Assembly (NCBI RefSeq): GCF_949774975.1 | Contig: NW_026783441.1 | Location: forward strand, 124,001-188,000 | From: Lagenorhynchus albirostris | Taxonomy: Eukaryota > Chordata > Mammalia > Artiodactyla > Delphinidae | Direction: 5' to 3' | DNA: 64,000 nucleotides | Shown: piece after piece, positions 37,895-50,533 of the stretch | How the letters are laid out: each line of letters starts with the position of its first letter | How positions within the stretch are numbered: the stretch's first letter is position 1 | Translations under genes and position numbers: made by a program | The notes under the pieces: model-generated | Database searches by the model: none | What the model saw: only the letters and a program-made list of their open reading frames with translations | Told to the model about the DNA's origin: nothing

Positions 37895-39474
37895 CCAACC
37901 TTTGGGGTGGCTGTGTCTTTTTGATTTTAAATTCCCTAAGCTATAGGACCATAAGTGGAAGTGCCCTAGGCTCTGTTGCTTTGTTTTTTAGATGTTTCAG
38001 GAAACACCATACACTTCTCCCGAGTGGCTGTTGGCAATTTACATCCCGCCCATCAGCATAACAAGGCTCCCAGTTCTCCATGGCCTGTCCTGCCTTTCTG
38101 GATTTTACACTTTTTGCAGATGGCCCTTTTGACCGGGGGGAAGTGAGACTTCATTGTAGTGCAGATTTCCTTTGCAAGCTTGCTTGGTTGGCCAAAAAGG
38201 GCGTATGCGTTTTTTCCTGAATATATTCAGGAAAAAACGCATACGCCCTTTTTGACCAAGTGCATCATTGTGGACGTTCTGCCTCTTTTCCTATGCTTTA
38301 AATGCAATTCCAGTCTACCTCCTGAAATCGGTTTCCTGCAATTCTGCCCCTCTTTCAAGTCCTCTTGGCAGCCTTACTTCAGTATATTTTTGGACGATAG
38401 CTGTCATTTATAACTCTGCAGGTTTGTGAATTACTGTGTCCCTGAGCTCCTTTCTTCAACTCGCTTTCTCGTGAGCTGGCCGCAACACCGCAGGATGGCT
38501 TCAGGCCCTAATCTGGTTCCGGCACGGCACGCTGAGCCTTTGGTTAATTCCTCTTCCTGGTGGGAAATGAGAGTTAAATTTGCCCGTCCAGACACCTCCA
38601 GCTAGTCTGTCATTGGTTCTCCCTATTCCTGTTCATCTTCCGCAGAAATTGCAAACTGGGCCAAACAGGAGGTTAAAGGCACTGACTCTCCAAGTCGGGA
38701 GAGTGTTAGTAAAGCGTCTGGAATGTTGCACCCGAGTACCAGGGGACGAAAACTGACACATATTGGAACACGTCTCCCGATCACACGGTTGATCATACTC
38801 TGGGTTCCACATGCATGTTTTAGCTGAAGGAAGAATACCTTCAACCTGGAGACTTGAGACCCGTGGAATGGGTACCATGCAATATGACTTCAAAGGGTCT
38901 TCATTTGCTCACCGAACCTCTCCAATCCTATCACTGCTGCGTTTATGCCCCTGTACACACGCTTGATTCTCTTTCAGAGACATAGCAATCCATAGGTTTT
39001 AAGATACTTCCTAGTCAGGTACACTCTTAGGCATTTAATATGGGGTGTTGAGTCCATTTCGTTGAGCAAGGAGTAGCTCTTGTCTATTCCATATTTGGCT
39101 TAAGGAACTTTATCTGTGCTCATTTCAATCTCTGGTTTTATGCAGCACCCCAACTCACCTTTCCCCTTAAGCAAGCATAAGTTGGGTTTCTAAATTTGAG
39201 ACCCTGTTCTGTTTTGTAATTCAGTTCCTGTGTAGCCAAGTTTACATTCCGTGTATTAGTGATATCTTATGATGTTTCTTTTTCTGTGTGACTTATTTCA
39301 GTTAGAATCATCGTACCTGAATCCACTCATTATGCTGCTACGGGCCTGATGACATAGATTTCATTGCTGAGTGATACTGCATTGTACGTAAGTACCACAA
39401 CTTCTTTATCCATTTTTCACTTTCTGCGATATTGAACTTGTACCGTAAACCAGGTTCTTGTAAACAGAGCCGTC
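37895..39474 (+). repeat. Satellite monomer 25 (1,580 bp), twin of monomer 22
   Basis: It carries the full unit 22 marker set, including 'gacttgag' at 38853 and the palindrome change at 38255 (palindrome 38188-38259). Confidence 0.95.
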
Positions 39475-41053
39475 CCAACCTTTGGGGTGGCTGTGTCTTT
39501 TGATTTTAATTTCCCTAAGCTATAGGACCATAAGTGGAAGTGCCCTAGGCTCTGTTGCTTTGTTTTTTAGATGTTTCAGGAAACACCATACACTTCTCCC
39601 GAGTGGCTGTTGGCAATTGACATCCCGCCCATCAGCATAACAAGGCTCCCAGTTCTCCATGGCCTGTCCTGCCTTTCTGGATTTTACACTTTTTTCAGAT
39701 GGCCCTTTTGACCGGGGGGAAGTGAGACTTCATTGTAGTGCAGATTTCCTTTGCAAGCTTGCTTGGTTGGCCAAAAAGGGCGTATGCGTTTTTTCCTGAA
39801 TATATTCAGGAAAAAACGCATACGCCCTTTTTGGCCAAGTGCATCATTGTGGACGTTCTGTCTCTTTTCCTATGCTTTAAATGCAATTCCAGTCTACCTC
39901 CTGAAATCGGTTTCCTGCAATTCTGCCCCGCTTTCAAGTCCTCTTGGCAGCCTTACTTCAGTATATTTTTGGACGATAGCTGTCATTTATAACTCTGCAG
40001 GTTTGTGAATTACAGTGCCCCTGAGCTCCTTTCTTCAACTCGCTTTCTCGTGAGCTGGCCGCAACACCACAGGATGGCTTCAGGCCCTAATCTGGTTCCG
40101 GCACAGCACGCTGAGCCTTTGGTTAATTCCTCTTCCTGGTGGGAAATGAGAGTTAAATTTGCCCGTCCAGACACCTCCAGCTAGTCTGTCATTGGTTCTC
40201 CCTATTCCTGTTCATCTTCCGCAGAAATTGCAAACTGGGCCAAACAGGAGGTTAAAGGCACTGACTCTCCAAGTCGGGAGAGTGTTAGTAAAGCGTCTGG
40301 AATGTTGCACCCGAGTACCAGGGGACGAAAACTGACACATATTGGAACACGTCTCCCGATCACACGGTTGATCATACTCTGGGTTCCACATGCATGTTTT
40401 AGCTGAAGGAAGAATACCTTCAACCTGGAGAGTTGAGACCCGTGGAATGGGTACCATGCAATATGACTTCAAAGGGTCTTCATTTGCTCACCGAACCTCT
40501 CCAATCCTATCACTGCTGCGTTTATGCCCCTGTACACACGCTTGATTCTCTTTCAGAGACATAGCAATCCATAGGTTTTAAGATACTTCCTAGTCAGGTA
40601 TATTCTTAGGTGTTTAATATGGGGTGTTGAGTCCATTTCGTTGAGCAAGGAGTAGCTCTTGTCTATTCCATATTTGGCTTAAGGAACTTTATCTGTGCTC
40701 ATTTCAATCTCTGGTTTTATGCAGCACCCCAACTCACCTTTCCCCTTAAGCAAGCATAAGTTGGTTTTCTAAATTTGAGACCCTGTTCTGTTTTGTAATT
40801 CAGTTCCTGTGTAGCCAAGGTTACATTCCGTGTATTAGTGATATCTTATGATGTTTCTTTTTCTGTGTGACTTATTTCAGTTAGAATCATCATACCTGAA
40901 TCCACTCATTATGCTGCTACGGGCCTGATGACATAGATTTCCTTGCTGAGTGATACTGCATTGTACGTAAGTACCACAACTTCTTTATCCATTTTTCACT
41001 TTCTGCGATATTGAACTTGTACCGTAAACCAGGTTCTTGTAAACAGAGCCGTC
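39475..41053 (+). repeat. Satellite monomer 26 (1,579 bp), twin of monomer 23
   Basis: It matches unit 23 until 40528. Its tail then carries 'tattcttaggtgttt' (near 40600) without the neighbouring unit 15/19 variants. A private a to c change lies at 40942. The palindrome at 39767-39838 is perfect. Confidence 0.95.
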
Positions 41054-42633
41054 CCAACCTTTGGGGTGGCTGTGTCTTTTTGATTTTAATTTCCCTAAGC
41101 TATAGGACCATAAGTGGAAGTGCCCTAGGCTCTGTTGCTTTGTTTTTTAGATGTTTCAGGAAACACCATACACTTCTCCCGAGTGGCTGTTGGCAATTGA
41201 CATCCCGCCCATCAGCATAACAAGGCTCCCAGTTCTCCATGGCCTGGCCTGCCTTTCTGGATTTTACACTTTTTTCAGATGGCCCTTTTGACCGGGGGGA
41301 AGTGAGACTTCATTGTAGTGCAGATTTCCTTTGCAAGCTTGCTTGGTTGGCCAAAAAGGGCGTATGCGTTTTTTCCTGAATATATTCAGGAAAAAACGCA
41401 TACGCCCTTTTTGGCCAAGTGCATCATTGTGGACGTTCTGCCTCTTTTCCTATGCTTTCAATGCAATTCCAGTCTACCTCCTGAAATCGGTTTCCTGCAA
41501 TTCTGCCCCGCTTTCAAGTCCTCTTGGCAGCCTTACTTCAGTATATTTTTGGAAGATAGCTGTCATTTATAACTCTGCAGGTTTGTGAATTACAGTGCCC
41601 CTGAGCTCCTTTCTTCAACTCGCTTTCTCGTGAGCTGGCCGCAACACCGCAGGATGGCTTCAGGCCCTAATCTGGTTCCGGCACGGCACGCTGAGCCTTT
41701 GGTTAATTCCTCTTCCTGGTGGGAAATGAGAGTTAAATTTGCCCGTCCAGACACCTCCAGCTAGTCTGTCACTGGTTCTCCCTATTCCTGTTCATCTTCC
41801 GCAGAAATTGCAAACTGGGCCAAACAGGAGGTTAAAGGCACTGACTCTCCAAGTCGGGAGAGTGTTAGTAAAGCGTCTGGAATGTTGCACCCGAGTACCA
41901 GGGGACGAAAACTGACACATATTGGAACACGTCTCCCGATCACACGGTTGATCATACTCTGGGTTCCACATGCATGTTTTAGCTGAAGGAAGAATACCTT
42001 AAACCTGGAGAGTTGAGACCCGTGGAATGGGTACCATGCAATATGACTTCAAAGGGTCTTCATTTGCTCACCGAACCTCTCCAATCCTATCACTGCTGCG
42101 TTTATGCCACTGTACACACGCTTGATTCTCTTTCAGAGACATAGCAATCCATAGGTTTTAAGATACTTCCTAGTCAGGTACACTCTTAGGCATTTAATAT
42201 GGGGTGTTGAGTCCATTTCGTTGAGAAAGGAGTAGCTCTTGTCTATTCCATATTTGGCTTAAGGAACTTTATCTGTGCTCATTTCAATCTCTGGTTTTAT
42301 GCAGCACCCCAACTCACCTTTCCCCTTAAGCAAGCATAAGTTGGTTTTCTAAATTTGAGACCCTGTTCTGTTTTGTAATTCAGTTCCTGTGTCGCCAAGG
42401 TTACATTCCGTGTATTAGTGATATCTTATGATGTTTCTTTTCCTGTGTGACTTATTTCAGTTAGAATCATCGTACCTGAATCCACTCATTATGCTGCTAC
42501 GGGCCTGATGACATAGATTTCATTGCTGAGTGATACTGCATTGTACGTAAGTACCACAACTTCTTTATCCATTTTTCACTTTCTGCGATATTGAACTTGT
42601 ACCGTAAACCAGGTTCTTGTAAACAGAGCCGTC
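41054..42633 (+). repeat. Satellite monomer 27 (1,580 bp)
   Basis: It has 'ggaagatag' (c to a at 41554), 'gtcactgg' near 41768, 'gccactgtac' (42109), 'ttgagaaagg' near 42221 and 'gtcgccaagg'. The palindrome at 41347-41418 is perfect. Unit 28 shares the main markers. Confidence 0.95.
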
Positions 42634-44520
42634 CCAACCTTTGGGGTGGCTGTGTCTTTTTGATTTTAATTTCCCTAAGCTATAGGACCATAAGTGGAAG
42701 TGCCCTAGGCTCTGTTGCTTTGTTTTTTAGATGTTTCAGGAAACAACATACACTTTTCCCGAGTGGCTGTTGGCAATTTACATCCCGCCCATCAGCATAA
42801 CAAGGCTCCCAGTTCTCCATGGCCTGTCCTGCCTTTCTGGATTTTACACTTTTTTCAGATGGCCCTTTTGACCGGGGGGAAGTGAGACTTCATTGTAGTG
42901 CAGATTTCCTTTGCAAGCTTGCTTGGTTGGCCAAAAAGGGCGTATGCGTTTTTTCCTGAATATATTCAGGAAAAAACGCATACGCCCTTTTTGGCCAAGT
43001 GCATCATTGTGGACGTTCTGCCTCTTTTCCTATGCTTTCAATGCAATTCCAGTCTACCTCCTGAAATCGGTTTCCTGCAATTCTGCCCCGCTTTCAAGTC
43101 CTCTTGGCAGCCTTACTTCAGTATATTTTTGGAAGATAGCTGTCATTTATAACTCTGCAGGTTTGTGAATTACAGTGCCCCTGAGCTCCTTTCTTCAACT
43201 CGCTTTCTCGTGAGCTGGCCGCAACACCGCAGGATGGCTTCAGGCCCTAATCTGGTTCCGGCACGGCACGCTGAGCCTTTGGTTAATTCCTCTTCCTGGT
43301 GGGAAATGAGAGTTAAATTTGCCCGTCCAGACACCTCCAGCTAGTCTGTCATTGGTTCTCCCTATTCCTGTTCATCTTCCGCAGAAATTGCAAACTGGGC
43401 CAAACAGGAGGTTAAAGGCACTGACTCTCCAAGTCGGGAGAGTGTTAGTAAAGCGTCTGGAATGTTGCACCCGAGTACCAGGGGACGAAAACTGACACAT
43501 ATTGGAACACGTCTCCCGATCACACGGTTGATCATACTCTGGGTTCCACATGCATGTTTTAGCTGAAGGAAGAATACCTTAAACCTGGAGAGTTGAGACC
43601 CGTGGAATGGGTACCATGCAATATGACTTCAAAGGGTCTTCATTTGCTCACCGAACCTCTCCAATCCTATCACTGCTGCGTTTATGCCGCTGTACACACG
43701 CTTGATTCTCTTTCAGAGACATAGCAATCCATAGGTTTTAAGATACTTCCTAGTCAGGTACACTCTTAGGCATTTAATATGGGGTGTTGAGTCCATTTCG
43801 TTGAGAAAGGAGTAGCTCTTGTCTATTCCATATTTGGCTTAAGGAACTTTATCTGTGCTCATTTCAATCTCTGGTTTTATGCAGCACCCCAACTCACCTT
43901 TCCCCTTAAGCAAGCATAAGTTGGTTTTCTAAATTTGAGACCCTGTTCTGTTTTGTAATTCAGTTCCTGTGTCGCCAAGATTACATTCCGTGTATTAGTG
44001 ATATCTTATGATGTTTCTTTTCCTGTGTGACTTATTTCAGTTAGAATCATCGTACCTGAATCCACTCATTATGCTGCTACGGGCCTGATGACATAGATTT
44101 CATTGCTGAGTGATACTGCATTGTACGTAAGTACCACAACTTCTTTATCCATTTTTCACTTTCTGCGATATTGAACTTGTACCGTAAACCAGGTTCTTGT
44201 AAACAGAGCCGTCCCAACCTTTGGGGTGGCTGTGTCTTTTTGATTTTAATTTCCCTAAGCTATAGGACCATAAGTGGAAGTGCCCTAGGCTCTGTTGCTT
44301 TGTTTTTTAGATGTTTCAGGAAACAACATACACTTTTCCCGAGTGGCTGTTGGCAATTTACATCCCGCCCATCAGCATAACAAGGCTCCCAGTTCTCCAT
44401 GGCCTGTCCTGCCTTTCTGGATTTTACACTTTTTTCAGATGGCCCTTTTGACCGGGGGGAAGTGAGACTTCATTGTAGTGCAGATTTCCTTTGCAAGCTT
44501 GCTTGGTTGGCCAAAAAGGG
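41250..44520 (+). repeat. Single-monomer duplication (1,580 bp), units 27-29
   Basis: Unit 27 and unit 28 share 'ggaagatag' and 'ttgagaaagg', and units 28 and 29 share 'aacaacatacacttttccc', as expected if one monomer's length was duplicated out of phase with the chosen unit start. Both ends are approximate. Confidence 0.75.
42634..44213 (+). repeat. Satellite monomer 28 (1,580 bp)
   Basis: The head has 'aacaacatacacttttccc', shared with unit 29. The middle and tail share 'ggaagatag' (43134) and 'ttgagaaagg' with unit 27. A private change gives 'gccaagatt' near 43980. The palindrome at 42927-42998 is perfect. Confidence 0.95.
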
Positions 44521-45793
44521 CATATGCGTTTTTTCCTGAATATATTCAGGAAAAAACGCATACGCCCTTTTTGGCCAAGTGCATCATTGTGGACGTTCTG
44601 CCTCTTTTCCTATGCTTTCAATGCAATTCCAGTCTACCTCCTGAAATCGGTTTCCTGCAATTCTGCCCCGCTTTCAAGTCCTCTTGGCAGCCTTACTTCA
44701 GTATATTTTTGGACGATAGCTGTCATTTATAACTCTGCAGGTTTGTGAATTACAGTGCCCCTGAGCTCCTTTCTTCAACTCGCTTTCTCGTGAGCTGGCC
44801 GCAACACCGCAGGATGGCTTCAGGCCCTAATCTGGTTCCGGCACGGCACGCTGAGCCTTTGGTTAATTCCTCTTCCTGGTGGGAAATGAGAGTTAAATTT
44901 GCCCGTCCAGACACCTCCAGCTAGTCTGTCACTGGTTCTCCCTATTCCTGTTCATCTTCCGCAGAAATTGCAAACTGGGCCAAACAGGAGGTTAAAGGCA
45001 CTGACTCTCCAAGTCGGGAGAGTGTTAGTAAAGCATCTGGAATGTTGCACCCGAGTACCAGGGGACGAAAACTGACACATATTGGAACACGTCTCCCGAT
45101 CACATGGTTGATCATACTCTGGGTTCCACATGCATGTATTAGCTGAAGGAAGAATACCTTCAACCTGGAGAGTTGAGACCCGTGGAATGGGTACCATGCA
45201 ATATGACTTCAAAGGGTCTTCATTTGCTCACCGAACCTCTCCAATCCTATCACTGCTGCGTTTATGCCCCTGTACACACACTTGATTCTCTTTAAGAGAC
45301 ATAGCAATCCATAGGTTTTAAGATACTTCCTAGTCAGGTACACTCTTAGGCATTTAATATGGGGTGTTGAGTCCATTTCGTTGAGCAAGGAGTAGCTCTT
45401 GTCTATTCCATATTTGGCTTAAGGAACTTTATCTGTGCTCATTTCAATCTCTGGTTTTATGCAGCACCCCAACTCACCTTTCCCCTTAAGCAAGCATAAG
45501 TTGGTTTTCTAAATTTGAGACCCTGTTCTGTTTTGTAATTCAGTTCCTGTGTAGCCAAGGTTACATTCCGTGTATTAGTGATATCTTATGACGTTTCTTT
45601 TTCTGTGTGACTTATTTCAGTTAGAATCATCGTACCTGAATCCACTCATTATGCTGCTACGGGCCTGATGACATAGATTTCATTGCTGAGTGATACTGCA
45701 TTGTACGTAAGTACCACAACTTCTTTATCCATTTTTCACTTTCTGCGATATTGAACTTGTACCGTAAACCATGTTCTTGTAAACAGAGCCGTC
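44214..45793 (+). repeat. Satellite monomer 29 (1,580 bp)
   Basis: The palindrome at 44507-44578 has a CpG transition at 44522. Further private changes lie at 45035 and 45105 (both CpG transitions), 45138 and 45294. The tail has 'gacgtttc' near 45590 and 'accatgttc' near 45769. Confidence 0.95.
44507..44578. repeat. Palindrome variant C: g to a at position 16
   Basis: The left arm has 'gggcatatgcg' with a at 44522, a CpG transition. The same change occurs at 52422 in unit 34. The right-arm partner base is unchanged in both copies. Confidence 0.95.
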
Positions 45794-47373
45794 CCAACCT
45801 TTGGGGTGGCTGTGTCTTTTTGATTTTAATTTCCCTAAGCTATAGGACCATAAGTGGAAGTGCCCTAGGCTCTGTTGCTTTGTTTTTTAGATGTTTCAGG
45901 AAACACCATACACTTCTCCCGAGTGGCTGTTGGCAATTTACATCCCGCCCATCAGCATAACAAGGCTCCCAGTTCTCCATGGCCTGTCCTGCCTTTCTGG
46001 ATTTTACACTTTTTTCAGATGGCCCTTTTGACCGGGGGGAAGTGAGACTTCATTGTAGTGCAGATTTCCTTTGCAAGCTTGCTTGGTTGGCCAAAAAGGG
46101 CGTATGCGTTTTTTCCTGAATATATTCAGGAAAAAACGCATACGCCCTTTTGGGCCAAGTGCATCATTGTGGACGTTCTGCCTCTTTTCCTATGCTTTCA
46201 ATGCAATTCCAGTCTACCTCCTGAAATCGGTTTCCTGCAATTCTGCCCCGCTTTCAAGTCCTCTTGGCAGCCTTACTTCAGTATATTTTTGGACGATAGC
46301 TGTCATTTATAACTCTGCAGGTTTGTGAATTACAGTGCCCCTGAGCTCCTTTCTTCAACTCGCTTTCTCGTGAGCTGGCCGCAACACCGCAGGATGGCTT
46401 CAGGCCCTAATCTGGTTCCGGCACGGCACGCTGAGCCTTTGGTTAATTCCTCTTCCTGGTGGGAAATGAGAGTTAAATTTGCCCGTCCAGACACCTCCAG
46501 CTAGTCTGTCATTGGTTCTCCCTATTCCTGTTCATCTTCCGCAGAAATTGCAAACTGGGCCAAACAGGAGGTTAAAGGCACTGACTCTCCAAGTCGGGAG
46601 AGTGTTAGTAAAGCGTCTGGAATGTTGCACCCGAGTACCAGGGGACGAAAACTGACACATATTGGAACACGTCTCCCGATCACACGGTTGATCATACTCT
46701 GGGTTCCACATGCATGTTTTAGCTGAAGGAAGAATACCTTCAACCTGGAGAGTTGAGACCCGTGGAATGGGTACCATGCAATATGACTTCAAAGGGTCTT
46801 CATTTGCTCACCGAACCTCTCCAATCCTATCACTGCTGCGTTTATGCCCCTGTACACACGCTTGATTCTCTTTCAGAGACATAGCAATCCATAGGTTTTA
46901 AGATACTTCCTAGTCAGGTACACTCTTAGGCATTTAATATGGGGTGTTGAGTCCATTTCGTTGAGCAAGGAGTAGCTCTTGTCTATTCCATATTTGGCTT
47001 AAGGAACTTTATCTGTGCTCATTTCAATCTCTGGTTTTATGCAGCACCCCAACTCACCTTTCCCCTTAAGCAAGCATAAGTTGGTTTTCTAAATTTGAGA
47101 CCCTGTTCTGTTTTGTAATTCAGTTCCTGTGTCGCCAAGGTTACATTCCGTGTATTAGTGATATCTTATGATGTTTCTTTTTCTGTGTGACTTATTTCAG
47201 TTAGAATCATCGTACCTGAATCCACTCATTATGCTGCTACGGGCCTGATGACATAGATTTCATTGCTGAGTGATACTGCATTGTACGTAAGTACCACAAC
47301 TTCTTTATCCATTTTTCACTTTCTGCGATATTGAACTTGTACCGTAAACCAGGTTCTTGTAAACAGAGCCGTC
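45794..47373 (+). repeat. Satellite monomer 30 (1,580 bp)
   Basis: The palindrome at 46087-46158 has t to g at 46152. The rest is close to unit 31, with 'gtcgccaagg' near 47131. Confidence 0.95.
46087..46158. repeat. Palindrome variant D: t to g at position 66
   Basis: The right arm reads 'cttttgggcc' with g at 46152. It is seen only in unit 30, and the left arm is unchanged. Confidence 0.95.
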
Positions 47374-48953
47374 CCAACCTTTGGGGTGGCTGTGTCTTTT
47401 TGATTTTAATTTCCCTAAGCTATAGGACCATAAGTGGAAGTGCCCTAGGCTCTGTTGCTTTGTTTTTTAGATGTTTCAGGAAACACCATACACTTCTCCC
47501 GAGTGGCTGTTGGCAATTGACATCCCGCCCATCAGCATAACAAGGCTCCCAGTTCTCCATGGCCTGTCCTGCCTTTCTGGATTTTACACTTTTTTCAGAT
47601 GGCCCTTTTGACCGGGGGGAAGTGAGACTTCATTGTAGTGCAGATTTCCTTTGCAAGCTTGCTTGGTTGGCCAAAAAGGGCGTATGCGTTTTTTCCTGAA
47701 TATATTCAGGAAAAAACGCATACGCCCTTTTTGGCCAAGTGCATCATTGTGGACGTTCTGCCTCTTTTCCTATGCTTTCAATGCAATTCCAGTCTACCTC
47801 CTGAAATCGGTTTCCTGCAATTCTGCCCCGCTTTCAAGTCCTCTTGGCAGCCTTACTTCAGTATATTTTTGGACGATAGCTGTCATTTATAACTCTGCAG
47901 GTTTGTGAATTACAGTGCCCCTGAGCTCCTTTCTTCAACTCGCTTTCTCGTGAGCTGGCCGCAACACCGCAGGATGGCTTCAGGCCCTAATCTGGTTCCG
48001 GCACGGCACGCTGAGCCTTTGGTTAATTCCTCTTCCTGGTGGGAAATGAGAGTTAAATTTGCCCGTCCAGACACCTCCAGCTAGTCTGTCATTGGTTCTC
48101 CCTATTCCTGTTCATCTTCCGCAGAAATTGCAAACTGGGCCAAACAGGAGGTTAAAGGCACTGACTCTCCAAGTCGGGAGAGTGTTAGTAAAGCGTCTGG
48201 AATGTTGCACCCGAGTACCAGGGGACGAAAACTGACACATATTGGAACACGTCTCCCGATCACACGGTTGATCATACTCTGGGTTCCACATGCATGTTTT
48301 AGCTGAAGGAAGAATACCTTCAACCTGGAGAGTTGAGACCCGTGGAATGGGTACCATGCAATATGACTTCAAAGGGTCTTCATTTGCTCACCGAACCTCT
48401 CCAATCCTATCACTGCTGCGTTTATGCCCCTGTACACACGCTTGATTCTCTTTCAGAGACATAGCAATCCATAGGTTTTAAGATACTTCCTAGTCAGGTA
48501 CACTCTTAGGCATTTAATATGGGGTGTTGAGTCCATTTCGTTGAGCAAGGAGTAGCTCTTGTCTATTCCATATTTGGCTTAAGGAACTTTATCTGTGCTC
48601 ATTTCAATCTCTGGTTTTATGCAGCACCCCAACTCACCTTTCCCCTTAAGCAAGCATAAGTTGGTTTTCTAAATTTGAGACCCTGTTCTGTTTTGTAATT
48701 CAGTTCCTGTGTCGCCAAGGTTACATTCCGTGTATTAGTGATATCTTATGACGTTTCTTTTCCTGTGTGACTTATTTCAGTTAGAATCATCGTACCTGAA
48801 TCCACTCATTATGCTGCTACGGGCCTGATGACATAGATTTCATTGCTGAGTGATACTGCATTGTACGTAAGTACCACAACTTCTTTATCCATTTTTCACT
48901 TTCTGCGATATTGAACTTGTACCGTAAACCAGGTTCTTGTAAACAGAGCCGTC
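47374..48953 (+). repeat. Satellite monomer 31 (1,580 bp)
   Basis: It is close to the consensus of the 3' half of the array, with 'gacgtttc' near 48750. The palindrome at 47667-47738 is perfect. Confidence 0.95.
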
Positions 48954-50533
48954 CCAACCTTTGGGGTGGCTGTGTCTTTTTGATTTTAATTTCCCTAAGC
49001 TATAGGACCATAAGTGGAAGTGCCCTAGGCTCTGTTGCTTTGTTTTTTAGATGTTTCAGGAAACACCATACACTTCTCCCGAGTGGCTGTTAGCAATTGA
49101 CATCCCGCCCATCAGCATAACAAGGCTCCCAGTTCTCCATGGCCTGTCCTGCCTTTCTGGATTTTACACTTTTTTCAGATGGCCCTTTTGACCGGGGGGA
49201 AGTGAGACTTCATTGTAGTGCAGATTTCCTTTGCAAGCTTGCTTGGTTGGCCAAAAAGGGCGTATGCGTTTTTTCCTGAATATATTCAGGAAAAAACGCA
49301 TACGCCCTTTTTGGCCAAGTGCATCATTGTGGACGTTCTGCCTCTTTTCCTATGCTTTAAATGCAATTCCAGTCTACCTCCTGAAATCGGTTTCCTGCAA
49401 TTCTGCCCCACTTTCAAGTCCTCTTGGCAGCCTTACTTCAGTATATTTTTGGACGATAGCTGTCATTTATAACTCTGCAGGTTTGTGAATTACAGTGCCC
49501 CTGAGCTCCTTTCTTCAACTCGTTTTCTCGTGAGCTGGCCGCAACACCGCAGGATGGCTTCAGGCCCTAATCTGGTTCCGGCACGGCACGCTGAGCCTTT
49601 GGTTAATTCCTCTTCCTGGTGGGAAATGAGAGTTAAATTTGCCCGTCCAGACACCTCCAGCTAGTCTGTCATTGGTTCTCCCTATTCCTGTTCATCTTCC
49701 GCAGAAATTGCAAACTGGGCCAAACAGGAGGTTAAAGGCACTGACTCTCCAAGTCGGGAGAGTGTTAGTAAAGCGTCTGGAATGTTGCACCCGAGTACCA
49801 GGGGACGAAGACTGACACATATTGGAACACGTCTCCCGATCACACGGTTGATCATACTCTGGGTTCCACATGCCTGTTTTAGCTGAAGGAAGAATACCTT
49901 CAACCTGGAGAGTTGAGACCCGTGGAATGGGTACCATGCAATATGACTTCAAAGGGTCTTCATTTGCTCACCGAACCTCTCCAATCCTATCACTGCTGCG
50001 TTTATGCCCCTGTACACACGCTTGATTCTCTTTCAGAGACATAGCAATCCATAGGTTTTAAGATACTTCCTAGTCAGGTATATTCTTAGGTGTTTAATAT
50101 GGGATGTTGTGTCCATTTCGTTGAGCAAGGAGTAGCTCTTGTCTATTCCATATTTGGCTTAAGGAACTTTATCTGTGCTCATTTCAATCTCTGGTTTTAT
50201 GCAGCACCCCAACTCACCTTTCCCCTTAAGCAAGCATAAGTTGGTTTTCTAAATTTGAGACCGTGTTCTGTTTTGTAATTCAGTTCCTGTGTAGCCAAGT
50301 TTACATTCCGTGTATTAGTGATATCTTATGATGTTTCTGTTTCTGTGTGACTTATTTCAGTTAGAATCATCATACCTGAATCCACTCATTATGCTGCTAC
50401 GGGCCTGATGACATAGATTTCATTGCTGAGTGATACTGCATTGTACGTAAGTACCACAACTTCTTTATCCATTTTTCACTTTCTGCGATATTGAACTTGT
50501 ACCGTAAACCAGGTTCTTGTAAACAGAGCCGTC
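48954..50533 (+). repeat. Satellite monomer 32 (1,580 bp), most divergent of the 3' half
   Basis: It has many private changes: 49092, 49410 (g to a in 'gccccact'), 49523, 49810, 49874, 50263, and 'ggatgttgtgtcc' near 50103. The tail carries the 'tattcttaggtgttt' block near 50080 and 'tttctgtttctg'. The palindrome at 49247-49318 is perfect. Confidence 0.95.

Larger units (their letters stand above)
31038..40528 (+). repeat. Tandem duplication of a three-monomer block (4,739 bp)
   Basis: Positions 31038-35789 match 35777-40528 at every marker checked, including the rare change at 34114 and 38853. The boundaries are 31037 (a) against 35776 (g), and 35790 (g) against 40529 (c). Units 21-23 correspond to units 24-26. 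It lies on top of the 6,319-bp duplication. Confidence 0.9.
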
